Assembly (NCBI GenBank): GCA_964493765.1
Contig: CAZBPK010000029.1
Coordinates: forward strand, 1-20,000
DNA length: 20,000 bases
Direction of reading: 5' to 3'
Origin: CALLMJ01 sp964493765
Lineage (GTDB): Bacteria; Bacteroidota; Bacteroidia; J057; CALLMJ01
The position numbers and the translations under genes were made by a program. Each line of letters opens with the position of its first letter. Position 1 is the first letter of the stretch. This document shows, piece by piece, positions 7,793 to 16,440 of the stretch. A model generated the notes under the pieces. That model did not search any database. It was not told the DNA's origin and worked only from the letters and a program-made list of their open reading frames with translations.

Positions 7793-9787
7793 TTAAAAAC
7801 TCAAAAGTTCTTGTAATTTTTTTTCAAATTCGGTTATATTCAAAAATTGTTGTTCTAATTTGGAATTAAAAGGGATAGGCGTATCTAATGAAGCGGAACG
7901 CATAACAGGTGCATCTAAATATTGAAATAAATTTTCGGACACCCAAGCAGCTATTTCTGCACCAATACCTCCTGTAAGAGTGTCTTCATGGAGTACTAAG
8001 CAACGCCCTGTTTTCTTAACACTTTTGTAAACAGCCTCTTTATCCCAAGGTAATAAAGTTCTTAAATCAATTACCTCTACGTCTAAATCATGAGTTTTGA
8101 TATACTTTAAAGCCCAAAGAACCCCCATTCCATAAGTAATAATGGTTGCATCATTGCCAGAATTAGCGAATCTTGCTTTTCCTATGGGAGTATTATAATA
8201 GCCATTGGGTACCCAACCTTCTAAGCTACGGTATAACAATTTATGCTCAAAATAAATCACGGGATTGGGTTCTAAGAATGCAGAAGTTAGAAGTCCTTTA
8301 GCATCTTCGGGAGAAGAAGGATAAACAATTTTTAATCCGGGAACATGAAAAAACCATGCTTCATTACTTTGTGAATGAAAAGGACCAGCAGCAGTACCCG
8401 CACCCGTTGGCATTCTTACTACCACTTTCACAGGGTGCCCCCAACGATAATGAGTTTTCGCTAAATTATTGACAATCTGATTAAATCCACAACTTACAAA
8501 ATCCGCAAATTGCATTTCAACCATTGCTCTATAACCTTCTAAACTTAATCCTAATCCTGAACCTATAATCGCAGATTCGCACAAAGGCGTATTTCTTACC
8601 CTCGATTTCCCAAACTCTTCTACAAAACCATTTGTAATTTTAAAAACGCCACCATATTCAGCAATATCTTGACCCATTAAAATGATTTTTTCATCATTTT
8701 GCATAGCTTCACGTAAACCCTCTGTTATGGCATCAATAAAACGTTTGTTTTCACCTTTTTCATTGGGAGCTGTTAATGTATAATCTGATTTTGCATAAAC
8801 ATCTTCTAATTCTTCTTGTAAATTGGGGACTAAATCGGGTTCTTGTTCCGTTGCATTCCAGGCTTCTTGAATTTGTAATTTGAATTGATTTCTTGTTTCT
8901 TGAATAAATTCTTCAGTAATAACTCCTTCCTGAACCAGAAATTTTTCATAATTTACAACAGGATCTTTGATTGCCCAACCGTCTAAAAGTTCTTTGGGGA
9001 CATATTTTGTACCAGACGCTTCTTCATGCCCACGCATACGAAATGTCATAGCCTCTAAAATCACAGGACTACGGTGTTTTCGCATTTTTTCTGCTATTTT
9101 TTTCACAGTTTTATAAACATGCAAAATATTATTACCATCTACAATATGACCTTCAATTCCATATCCAATGGCTTTATCAATAAAGTTTTTGCATTTAAAC
9201 TGTTCTGAAGAAGGCGTAGAAAGTCCATAACCATTATTTTCAACCAAAAAAATTACTGGTAAATTCCAAACTGCAGCGGTATTAATAGCTTCATGAAACT
9301 CTCCTTCTGATGCACCTCCATCTCCAGAAAAAGCCACGGAAATAAAATCTTCTTGTGATAAATTGGAAGCTAAAGAAGTACCATCTGCTACACTTAACAT
9401 TGAACCTAAATGAGAAATCATTCCTATCACACGATATTCAGGTGCTCCAAAATGGAATGAACGATCCCTACCTTTTGTAAACCCTGACTTCTTCCCTTGC
9501 CATTGACAAAAAAGCTGTTTTAAAGGCATTTTTCTAGAAGTAAATACCCCCAAATTACGATGCAACGGATAAATATAATCTTTTGAACTTAACGCTTCTG
9601 TGATACCTACTGCTACAGCTTCTTGTCCAATTCCTGAAAACCATTTACTAATTTTATTTTGACGTAGTAAAATTAGCATCTTTTCTTCAATCATTCTGGG
9701 CAAAAGTATAGATTTGTAGAGATGAATAAGTTCTTCATTCGTAATATCGGTTCTATCGTAAACAATAGGGTCGCTGATTTCGTACAT
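7793..9787 (-). CDS. fused 2-oxo-acid dehydrogenase E1 alpha-beta subunit
   Basis: Thiamine-diphosphate-dependent E1 of a 2-oxo-acid dehydrogenase complex, with alpha and beta subunits joined in one 664-residue chain. The alpha half (about 1-320) holds the ThDP/Mg motif beginning GDGGASEGEFHEA (155-167) and closing ENN (183-185), plus RGHEEASG (252-259). The beta half (about 345-664) holds LCESAIIGSGLG (402-413), PTGAGTAAGPFHSQSNEAW (460-478) and the C-terminal HEDTLTGGIGAE (600-611). The fusion is common in Bacteroidota, usually annotated as branched-chain (2-oxoisovalerate) dehydrogenase E1; pyruvate or another oxo acid cannot be excluded. E2 and E3 genes are not nearby. The ATG at 9787 is chosen over a TTG at 9808 because that TTG overlaps the -7 promoter element. 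The next gene downstream on this strand is the S46 peptidase. Confidence 0.92.
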   Translation of the reverse strand: MYEISDPIVYDRTDITNEELIHLYKSILLPRMIEEKMLILLRQNKISKWFSGIGQEAVAVGITEALSSKDYIYPLHRNLGVFTSRKMPLKQLFCQWQGKKSGFTKGRDRSFHFGAPEYRVIGMISHLGSMLSVADGTSLASNLSQEDFISVAFSGDGGASEGEFHEAINTAAVWNLPVIFLVENNGYGLSTPSSEQFKCKNFIDKAIGYGIEGHIVDGNNILHVYKTVKKIAEKMRKHRSPVILEAMTFRMRGHEEASGTKYVPKELLDGWAIKDPVVNYEKFLVQEGVITEEFIQETRNQFKLQIQEAWNATEQEPDLVPNLQEELEDVYAKSDYTLTAPNEKGENKRFIDAITEGLREAMQNDEKIILMGQDIAEYGGVFKITNGFVEEFGKSRVRNTPLCESAIIGSGLGLSLEGYRAMVEMQFADFVSCGFNQIVNNLAKTHYRWGHPVKVVVRMPTGAGTAAGPFHSQSNEAWFFHVPGLKIVYPSSPEDAKGLLTSAFLEPNPVIYFEHKLLYRSLEGWVPNGYYNTPIGKARFANSGNDATIITYGMGVLWALKYIKTHDLDVEVIDLRTLLPWDKEAVYKSVKKTGRCLVLHEDTLTGGIGAEIAAWVSENLFQYLDAPVMRSASLDTPIPFNSKLEQQFLNITEFEKKLQELLSF

Positions 9788-9805
9788 ATTTGTTGAATAG
9801 AATTG

Positions 9806-9838
9806 CAAATTTAAAAAAAATTAAAGGAATCCATCAAA
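9806..9838 (-). promoter_or_regulatory. promoter for the E1 alpha-beta gene
   Basis: Minus strand TTTG (9838-9835), 21 bases, then TAAATTTG (9813-9806) fit the Bacteroidota consensus. The -7 element ends 18 bases before the ATG at 9787, which decides the start codon. The -33 part lies about 20 bases from the divergent -7 element of the LytTR gene, so the two promoters face away from each other. Confidence 0.65.
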
Positions 9839-9856
9839 TGGAAAAATAAATGTTTG

Positions 9857-9864
9857 TAATTTTG
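9857..9864 (+). promoter_or_regulatory. -7 promoter element for the LytTR regulator gene
   Basis: TAATTTTG is an exact fit to TAnnTTTG and ends 15 bases before the GTG start. No good TTG is present 19-21 bases upstream, so it may be weak or activator-dependent. Confidence 0.45.
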
Positions 9865-9879
9865 GGAAAAAAGTAGAAG

Positions 9880-10599
9880 GTGATAAAAGCTGTTATAGTT
9901 GATGATGAACGTTTAGCGAGAGTAGAACTCCAAAATTTATTAAGTGAAATTTCTGGTATTGAGGTAGTAGGACAAGCTTCTTTTGTAGAGGAAGCCTTAG
10001 AAATCATTGAAAAGGAAAAACCCGATTTGTTATTTATAGACATTAACATGCCCGAAAAAACGGGGTTTGAACTCATTGAAGAATTGGTGCAAGTTCCATA
10101 TTTTATTTTTACAACAGCTTATGACGAATATGCTTTAAAGGCTTTTGAAGTGGGAGCAGTAGATTATTTATTAAAACCCATTCAAATTCAACGTTTAAAA
10201 GATGCTATTGATAAAGTAAAAAAATATATTGAGCAAGATAATGGGGATAATTCTAATCAATATTTTTCAATTAATGATAGAATTTTTATTCGTGATAATG
10301 ATAAATGCTTCTTTGTAAAAGTTATGGATATTAAAAGAATTGTTTCTGAAGGGAATTATGCGAGAATTTTTTTTAAAGACCAGCAAGCATTAGTGCATCG
10401 TTCTTTGAATGCTTTGTCAATGAAATTAGACCCAGATTACTTTTTTCGTGCAAATCGGCAAGAGCTTATAAATATTCAATATATTGAGCGTATTGAACCT
10501 TATTTCAGTAACACTTTAGTTTTCATTTTAACAGGTAATACCAAAATTGAAGTTTCCCGCAGACAATCTGTTATTTTCAAAGATAAGTTTGGAATTTAA
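9880..10599 (+). CDS. LytTR-family DNA-binding response regulator
   Basis: Two-component response regulator of AlgR/LytR type. The receiver domain (about 1-118) has the acidic pair D8-D9, phospho-acceptor D54 (FIDINMP), T78-T79 and K99 (LLKPIQ). A LytTR DNA-binding domain follows (about 130-239) with EGNYARIFF (157-165) and the conserved FFRANRQELINIQYI segment (188-202). The start is GTG at 9880, preceded by AGAAG, and the open frame begins exactly where receiver domains begin. No LytS-like histidine kinase is adjacent, so it is an orphan here. It is divergent from the E1 gene and convergent with the efflux operon, whose stop is only 20 bases away with no hairpin between. Target genes are unknown. 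Confidence 0.93.
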   Translation: MIKAVIVDDERLARVELQNLLSEISGIEVVGQASFVEEALEIIEKEKPDLLFIDINMPEKTGFELIEELVQVPYFIFTTAYDEYALKAFEVGAVDYLLKPIQIQRLKDAIDKVKKYIEQDNGDNSNQYFSINDRIFIRDNDKCFFVKVMDIKRIVSEGNYARIFFKDQQALVHRSLNALSMKLDPDYFFRANRQELINIQYIERIEPYFSNTLVFILTGNTKIEVSRRQSVIFKDKFGI

Positions 10600-10619
10600 A
10601 AAGAAATGCTGATAGGGTT

Positions 10620-12191
10620 TTATTTTCCACCTCCAAGGGACTTATATAAATTCCATTCTGAAATTTTGAGTTTTTTTCTTTCTTCAATCAGATTAATTTG
10701 TGCATTTAGAGCATTTTGTTGTGCTAATAACACTTCTAAGTAATTGGCTTTGCCGGTTTTGAATAAATCTCTTGAAATTTCTACGGCTTCATTAAGTACA
10801 TCATTTTGCTTTTGCGATAATTGAATAATTTCTTTTTGTTTTTGTATGTAAAAATCTACTGTTGCAATTTCATAATAAGCTTGGTATAAAGTTTTTTGAT
10901 ATTGATAAAATGCTTGGTAAACTTGTGATTTTGAGGATAAAAATTGTGCTTTTAGAGCAGTTCTATTCAAAAAAGGGGTAGTAAAACTAGATAATAAAGT
11001 ATAAGCTAAAGAAGCTGGAAATATATGCAATAAATCATGACGAAAAGATTGAGAAGCAATAAAACTATTCAAATTCAGCGTTGGGTAAAATGCTTTTTTA
11101 GAAGCAATCCATTGAAATTGTGAGGCTTCAAAGATTTTATCAGCTTCTTTGATATCAGGTCTTTGTTGGAGGAATTGCTCAAAATTTCCATTTTTGAAAT
11201 TCCAAGGAAAATCTTGATTGAGCAATGATTTATCACGGTTAATTATTTGAGGCAAACTGCCACTTAAAAAAAGTATTTGATTTTCAATTTGATTACGTCT
11301 TTTTTCAAGTTCATTTTTTAAAATTTGAGTACCAAGAATTTGGGCATTAAATTGGCTTACCGCTAATTCATTTACTCTTCCTGCATCTTTTTGGTATTGA
11401 AGAATTTCAATAGCACTTTTTTGTTTTTCATAAGTTTTTTCAGCAATATCAATTTCATAATCTAAACTTAAAAGTTCATAATAAAGCTGGGCAACGGCAA
11501 AAATTAATTGAACTTGTACCCACTTTTGAGCTTCCTCAGAAGCTAATAGTTGAGCATAAGCAGCTTTTTTATAATTTTTGAGTTTTCCCCAAATATCAAT
11601 TTCCCATTGCGATTGAAAGCCTATAAAAAAATCGGGTAAATGAGTAGGAACAATTTTACCGGGTTCAATAAATGTAGAAATATTGCCTGCACCGTCCATA
11701 GTGTAAAGGCCAAATTTTCTTAATGCAAAAGATGTGTTTTGGTCTAATTTGGGATAAAGCAAACCTTTTGCGGCTAGAAATTGGCTTCTAAAAGTTTCTA
11801 TTCTTTGAATAGCAATTTGTAAATCAAAATTATTTTTTAAAGTGTTATCAATGAGTGAATTCAGGTAGCTATCATTGGAAAATTGTTTATAAGAAAGTTG
11901 CCCTATGTTTTGAGAAGAATCTTTTGTAAATGGAGTTTGATTATCAAAACGGGATTTTTGAAACGTAAAGTGGGTTTTAAGGGTACAACTATAAGTAAAA
12001 ATGAGGAGAAAAAGAAATGAAAGTTTTAGGTAAGCGTGAGGGATGCGAAGGGGCCGAAGTGGCATTTCCTTGGGTTGGGAAGTATGAGCAACCCAAGGAT
12101 TGCTGAAACGAAGTGAAACCCGTAGCAGCCCGACCCGAACATAAGTGAGGGACACGCCCATATCTATCAACTTTATAAACAAATTTTTCAT
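10620..12191 (-). CDS. outer membrane efflux lipoprotein, TolC/NodT family, with in-frame insertion in its signal region
   Basis: Outer-membrane channel of a tripartite RND pump. The body (about 100-523) has the coiled-coil TolC pattern; RPDIKEADKIFEASQ lies in the middle and TGKANYLEVLLAQQNALNAQ near the C terminus. The ATG at 12191 lies four bases after the pump gene's stop, giving 523 residues. The N terminus is odd. MKNLFIKLID (1-10) is followed by about 43 residues encoded by a GC-rich repeat-like block, then YLKLSFLFLLIFTYSC (54-69), whose last residue is the likely lipidated cysteine. Removing the insert, with K-L present on both sides (7-8 and 56-57), leaves a normal lipoprotein signal. 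Translation may instead begin at an ATG inside the block (12065), giving MPLRPLRIPHA plus the hydrophobic core. The function call is firm; the true N terminus is uncertain. Confidence 0.88.
   Translation of the reverse strand: MKNLFIKLIDMGVSLTYVRVGLLRVSLRFSNPWVAHTSQPKEMPLRPLRIPHAYLKLSFLFLLIFTYSCTLKTHFTFQKSRFDNQTPFTKDSSQNIGQLSYKQFSNDSYLNSLIDNTLKNNFDLQIAIQRIETFRSQFLAAKGLLYPKLDQNTSFALRKFGLYTMDGAGNISTFIEPGKIVPTHLPDFFIGFQSQWEIDIWGKLKNYKKAAYAQLLASEEAQKWVQVQLIFAVAQLYYELLSLDYEIDIAEKTYEKQKSAIEILQYQKDAGRVNELAVSQFNAQILGTQILKNELEKRRNQIENQILFLSGSLPQIINRDKSLLNQDFPWNFKNGNFEQFLQQRPDIKEADKIFEASQFQWIASKKAFYPTLNLNSFIASQSFRHDLLHIFPASLAYTLLSSFTTPFLNRTALKAQFLSSKSQVYQAFYQYQKTLYQAYYEIATVDFYIQKQKEIIQLSQKQNDVLNEAVEISRDLFKTGKANYLEVLLAQQNALNAQINLIEERKKLKISEWNLYKSLGGGK
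12034..12159. repeat. GC-rich hairpin-containing repeat-like element inserted in frame in the efflux gene
   Basis: This 126-bp block is about 57% G+C by my count, inside an AT-rich gene. It contains an 11-bp hairpin (12067-12077 with 12089-12099, 11-base loop). GTGAGGGA occurs directly repeated near its two ends (12037-12044 and 12145-12152), and short complementary ends GCGTG (12034) and CACGC (12153) are present. A weaker GCTG/CAGC stem lies at 12102-12129. Its composition and the ends ...GAGGGACACGCCC resemble interspersed repeats I associate with Bacteroidota genomes, but only one copy is in this window, so repeat status is inferred. Its length is a multiple of three and it has no stop in the host frame. 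Confidence 0.65.
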
Positions 12192-12195
12192 GATT

Positions 12196-15100
12196 TTAAT
12201 AGTCTTTTTTACTTTTTGAAGTTTTTTTTGCAAAGATTAAATATAAACTGGGAATAAAAATTACACCGATGATGGTTCCTATGGTCATACCACCAGCAGA
12301 AGCTGAACCAATGGTTCGGTTACCAATAGCCCCCGCCCCAGAAGCAATCATTAAAGGAATTAAACCCGCAACAAAGGCAAAAGACGTCATTAAAATAGGT
12401 CTTAACCTTGCAACGGCAGCGTCTATCACTGCATGATAGGGTGTTAATCCTTGACTTTGTTTTAAAACAGCATACTCAATAATTAAAATAGCATTTTTTC
12501 CTAAAATTCCAAATAACATAATTAAAGAAACCTGTGCGTAAATATTGTTTTGAAGCCCAAAAACCCATAAAAATAAGAAGGCACCAAAAACACCAAAGGG
12601 CAAAGATAAAAGCACGGGGAAGGGTAATTTGAAACTTTCGTATTGAGCAGAGAGTAATAAATAGACAAAAAGTAAGGAAATTAAGTAAATGAAAATGGCT
12701 TTATTACCGGCGTTGGCTTCATCACGAGTTGCTCCTGCCCAATCGTAAGAATAACCTTTGGGCAAATGTTTTTGAGCGGTTTCTTTGATTGCGTTAATGG
12801 CATCGCCAGAACTGTAACCTTTTGCTGGCTGCCCATTGACCATTGCCGATAAATACATGTTATATCTAGTAATTTGCTCAGGTCCAAAGACTTTTTTCAG
12901 GGTAACAAACGAAGAAAAAGGTACCATAGCTCCTTCGTTGTTTTTGATAGAAAGTTTTAGAATGTCTTCGGGTTTGGTTCTATATTCAGGAGCTGCTTGA
13001 ACCATTACACGATATAATTGACCAAAACGAATAAAATTGGTGGCGTATTCACTACCAATAAGAGTTTGTAGGGTGCCCATGGCGTCATTAGCACTCACTC
13101 CGCTCTTTGCTGCTTTGTCATAATCTAATTGAACTAAATATTGCGGGAAATTAGGTTCATAGGTAGTAAAAGCATTACTGATTTCAGGTCTTTGATTGAG
13201 TTTTTTGATAAAATCATCGGTAATTTGTTTGAATTTTGCAAAATCATTAGAGCCAGTTTGGTCTAAAAGTCTTAATTCAAACCCACTAGAATTACCAAAA
13301 CCGGGAACGGGAGGCGGTCTAAAAAATTCAATTTGAGCATCTTTAATATAAGAAGTTTGTTGTTCTAATTTTTCAATGACCTTTTTATCGGTTTCATTTC
13401 TTTGGTTCCAATGTTTTAAGGAAATTAAATTCATACCGTAAATTGCTCCAACACCTTCGGATAAAATGCTATAACCAGCCATAGAGGAAACAGAGTTTAC
13501 TGCATCAATTTTAGAGGCAATTTTTTGAACTTCATCAGCAACTTGCTCTGTTCTTTCTAGGGTAGCACCTGAGGGGGTAGTGATATTGGCATAAATGGTT
13601 CCTTGGTCTTCTTCAGGGATAAAACCAGAAGGAATAAAATTGGAAAGTATATAAATCAATATGGAAAAAGCAACTAAAGTTCCGATAGTTAATTTAAAGT
13701 TACGTACAATGGAGCGGAGTAAAATTTGGTATCTTATAGAGAGGTTGTCATACCAAAGATTAAATTTCTCAAAGAATTTGGAAAGCCAAGAGTTAGATTT
13801 TGGGTGAGCATAATCATGGGTATGTTCTTTTAAAAGTATTACACAAAGAGCGGGCGTTAAGGTCAAAGCAGTAACACCAGATAAAACAATTGCAACTACC
13901 ATGGTTACAGAAAATTGTTTAAAGAAGATACCCGCAGAACCAGGAATAAAGGAAACAGGAATAAATACAGCAGACATGACCAATGTGATGGCAATAATAG
14001 CACCGCTAATTTCTTTTACAGTTTGTTCAGTTGCTTTTAAAGGAGGAATTTTTTGGGATTGCATTTTTTCATGAACCGCTTCTACCACAACAATTGCATT
14101 ATCTACCACAATTCCAATGGCTAAAACTAATGCAAAAAGTGTTATTAAGTTGAGTGAAAACCCGAAAACTTGTAAAAAGAAAAAAGTACCAATCAAAGAA
14201 ACAGGAACGGTTAAAGCGGGAATTAAAGTAGAACGCCAATCTTGTAAAAAAATAAATACTACCAAAGAAACCAAAATAAATGCTTCTACTAAGGTTTTAA
14301 TGACTTCATCAATAGCAGCCTCTAAAAATAAAGATACATCGTAACTAAGAGTATAACGAACACCAGGGGGGAATTTTTTTTGAAGCTCTTCCATTTTTAA
14401 TTTGATATTGGAAATCACTTGCTTGGCGTTACTACCGGGTCTTTGTTTTAATAAAATAGCAGCAGAAGGTTTCCCATTTTCTTTACAAGTTACATCATAT
14501 TCTTGAGAATCAAACTCTACATCAGCTATATCTTTGATTTTCAAGAGTTCTCCATCTTTTGTACTTTTGATGACAATGTTTTCGTAATCCTTTTTGGTAT
14601 TAAACTTACCAGTATATTTTAAAACATATTGAAGATCCTGAGCTTTTTTTCCAGAACTTTCACCGAGCTTACCAGGAGCGGCTTCTATGTTTTGGTTTTT
14701 TAAGGAACTGATAATATCATCTGTTGAAACTCCATACATTTTGAGTTTATCAGGTTTTAACCAAATTCTCATGGCGTATTCCCTAGAACCCAAAATATCC
14801 GCAAACCCTACCCCATCAATTCTTTTCAGTTCGTTAATAATGTTTATATCTGTATAATTGAAAAGAAATTTTTCATCTAAGGAAGGATCATCACTAAGTA
14901 CGTTGATATACAACAACATACTATTTTGAACTTTTTCTACAATTACCCCTGCTTTGGTAACTTCTTCAGGTAATTCATCTACAACTGAAGAAACACGATT
15001 TTGAACATTTACAGCTGCTAAATCAGGATTGGTTCCGTTTTTAAATATGATTTGAATAACTGAAGTTCCATCATTTCCTGAAACCGAAGTGATGTATTCC

Positions 15101-15324
15101 ATACCGGGCACTCCATTGATGGCTCTCTCTAAAGTGGTAACAACCGCTTTTACGCAAGTTTCTGAATTCGCACCTGTATATTTGGTGGTTACGTTTACTT
15201 CTGGTGGTGCAATGTCTGGATATTGAGTTATGGGTAATTGAGTTAAAGCTAAAAGACCTAGCAAAGTAATCATGATAGAAATCACCGAAGATAAAATCGG
15301 GCGTTTAATTAAATCCACTAACAT
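12196..15324 (-). CDS. RND (HAE1-type) multidrug efflux pump, AcrB-like permease
   Basis: Inner-membrane proton-driven pump of the HAE1 hydrophobe/amphiphile family. The 1042-residue length equals that of AcrB-type pumps. The N terminus (FI-like start LVDLIKRPILSSVIS) is followed by TM1, a large periplasmic loop (about 30-335), TM2-TM6 (about 337-500), the connecting amphipathic region, TM7 (about 545-563), a second periplasmic loop and TM8-TM12 (about 875-1032). Proton-relay residues visible are D408 in IGIVVDNAIVVVE (TM4) and K943 in LGKNAILIIEYA (TM10). AcrB has two aspartates in TM4; here the second is asparagine (N409), a variant I recall as common in Bacteroidota pumps. The gene starts one base after the adaptor's stop codon and ends four bases before the outer-membrane gene, so the three are one operon. 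Substrates cannot be deduced. Confidence 0.95.
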   Translation of the reverse strand: MLVDLIKRPILSSVISIMITLLGLLALTQLPITQYPDIAPPEVNVTTKYTGANSETCVKAVVTTLERAINGVPGMEYITSVSGNDGTSVIQIIFKNGTNPDLAAVNVQNRVSSVVDELPEEVTKAGVIVEKVQNSMLLYINVLSDDPSLDEKFLFNYTDINIINELKRIDGVGFADILGSREYAMRIWLKPDKLKMYGVSTDDIISSLKNQNIEAAPGKLGESSGKKAQDLQYVLKYTGKFNTKKDYENIVIKSTKDGELLKIKDIADVEFDSQEYDVTCKENGKPSAAILLKQRPGSNAKQVISNIKLKMEELQKKFPPGVRYTLSYDVSLFLEAAIDEVIKTLVEAFILVSLVVFIFLQDWRSTLIPALTVPVSLIGTFFFLQVFGFSLNLITLFALVLAIGIVVDNAIVVVEAVHEKMQSQKIPPLKATEQTVKEISGAIIAITLVMSAVFIPVSFIPGSAGIFFKQFSVTMVVAIVLSGVTALTLTPALCVILLKEHTHDYAHPKSNSWLSKFFEKFNLWYDNLSIRYQILLRSIVRNFKLTIGTLVAFSILIYILSNFIPSGFIPEEDQGTIYANITTPSGATLERTEQVADEVQKIASKIDAVNSVSSMAGYSILSEGVGAIYGMNLISLKHWNQRNETDKKVIEKLEQQTSYIKDAQIEFFRPPPVPGFGNSSGFELRLLDQTGSNDFAKFKQITDDFIKKLNQRPEISNAFTTYEPNFPQYLVQLDYDKAAKSGVSANDAMGTLQTLIGSEYATNFIRFGQLYRVMVQAAPEYRTKPEDILKLSIKNNEGAMVPFSSFVTLKKVFGPEQITRYNMYLSAMVNGQPAKGYSSGDAINAIKETAQKHLPKGYSYDWAGATRDEANAGNKAIFIYLISLLFVYLLLSAQYESFKLPFPVLLSLPFGVFGAFLFLWVFGLQNNIYAQVSLIMLFGILGKNAILIIEYAVLKQSQGLTPYHAVIDAAVARLRPILMTSFAFVAGLIPLMIASGAGAIGNRTIGSASAGGMTIGTIIGVIFIPSLYLIFAKKTSKSKKDY

Positions 15325-15325
15325 A

Positions 15326-16426
15326 TCAATTTTGGGAGGTCAAAAGTTTTTCAAATGGAATTATACTGAATTTAATTTTTTCACCATTGCTCACTAATTG
15401 TAATCCTTCATACAAAATTTTAGAAGGTAATTTTTGTTCTTTATTCACGATATAAAAATGAGGAATACGAAATTTATATTCCAAAGGCACTTGCTGCAAA
15501 GAACTATCAGACTTTACTTCATAAATAAAAACTTTATCTTGAATTTCAAAAGTTGATTTTTGAGGAACTAAATAAACATTTTTTAATTTTCTTGCTAAAA
15601 TCACTTTTCCATTAGAACCGTGCTTTAAAATAGCTTGAGGATTTTTGAACTTTGCTCTAAAAGATATATTAGATGTAGATAAGTCTATTTCACTTTCAAT
15701 GGTTTCTATAACGCCATATTCAGGGAAATAACTTCCATCCACTAACTTTAATTTGACGGTTTTTTTTTCTTCATCTTCATTGTTTTTGATGTAGGCTAGG
15801 TATTCCTGTTCAGATAAATTAAAATAAGCGTAGCATTCATTGGAATTGGAAAGTGTAGTTAATACGGTGGATTCTTCTACTAAACTACCTACTTTATAAG
15901 GAATTCTATTCACAACACCATCAAAAGGAGCTTTAATTTCACAAAATGATAATTGAATAGCAACTTGCTCTTTTTGTGCTAAATACTCTTCTACCTTAGC
16001 TTTTAAGGCATCTACTTTAGCTTGTGCAATTTCTAATTCAGGTTTTGAAATAATGTTCTTATCAAACAAAACCTTGGAATTCATTAATTCTACTTCAGCA
16101 GATTTTAATTCTGCTAGAGCACTTTTATAAGAAGCTTCAGCTTTTTGATACTCTTTCTGTAATTCTCTGCTATTTAAACTAAACAAAACCTGACCTTGTC
16201 TTACATATTGTCCTTCATCAATATAAAGTTTTTCAATAAAACCTTTAATCTTGGTTCTGATTTCTACTCTTTGTGAAGCAATAATTTCAGCCACATATTC
16301 GGTCTCGTAAACTGTATCTTTTAAAGTAGGGGCATATACCAAAAATTCGTTTTTGATTTGTTGTGTTTCCTCCTGTTTACATGAAATAAAAAAAACTGAT
16401 AATAAAATCAGAACTATTAGACGCAT
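15326..16426 (-). CDS. RND efflux periplasmic adaptor (membrane fusion protein)
   Basis: HlyD/AcrA-type adaptor linking the pump to the outer-membrane channel. Numbered from the ATG at 16426 (366 residues), the lipoprotein signal MRLIVLILLSVFFISC places the lipidated cysteine at 16. Then come a lipoyl half (EIRTKIKGFIEKLYIDEGQYV, about 55-75), an alpha-helical hairpin (about 88-157), the second lipoyl half (FCEIKAPFDGVVNRIPYKVGS, about 161-181), and beta-barrel and membrane-proximal domains to the end. It is first in the operon and ends one base before the pump's ATG. An in-frame ATG nine bases upstream (16435) is possible, but the -7 element ends only five bases before it, so 16426 is preferred. 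No local repressor gene (TetR or MarR type) accompanies the operon. Confidence 0.92.
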   Translation of the reverse strand: MRLIVLILLSVFFISCKQEETQQIKNEFLVYAPTLKDTVYETEYVAEIIASQRVEIRTKIKGFIEKLYIDEGQYVRQGQVLFSLNSRELQKEYQKAEASYKSALAELKSAEVELMNSKVLFDKNIISKPELEIAQAKVDALKAKVEEYLAQKEQVAIQLSFCEIKAPFDGVVNRIPYKVGSLVEESTVLTTLSNSNECYAYFNLSEQEYLAYIKNNEDEEKKTVKLKLVDGSYFPEYGVIETIESEIDLSTSNISFRAKFKNPQAILKHGSNGKVILARKLKNVYLVPQKSTFEIQDKVFIYEVKSDSSLQQVPLEYKFRIPHFYIVNKEQKLPSKILYEGLQLVSNGEKIKFSIIPFEKLLTSQN

Positions 16427-16440
16427 TTTAGTCATTAGTG

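Noticed and set aside
9785..9808. TTG start at 9808 for the E1 gene
   Set aside because: The TTG coincides with the -7 promoter element, and the ATG at 9787 gives the expected E1 alpha N terminus.
12034..12159. Insertion sequence or CRISPR origin for the GC-rich block
   Set aside because: It is too short for a transposase, has no spaced identical repeats, and only one copy is visible; a small palindromic repeat element fits better.
12192..12233. Longer TolC frame beginning at a TTG at 12233 inside the pump gene
   Set aside because: It would overlap the pump's coding end; the ATG at 12191, four bases past the pump stop, is the normal operon arrangement.
14117..14344. Open frame on + opposite the RND pump, and similar short antisense frames opposite other genes
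   Set aside because: They lie wholly inside strong coding genes, are lysine/serine- or hydrophobic-rich in the way AT-rich antisense reads, and have no promoter or family resemblance.
15322..15328. Possible frameshift or fusion between adaptor and pump genes
   Set aside because: The one-base gap between TGA and ATG is ordinary translational coupling; both proteins are full length.
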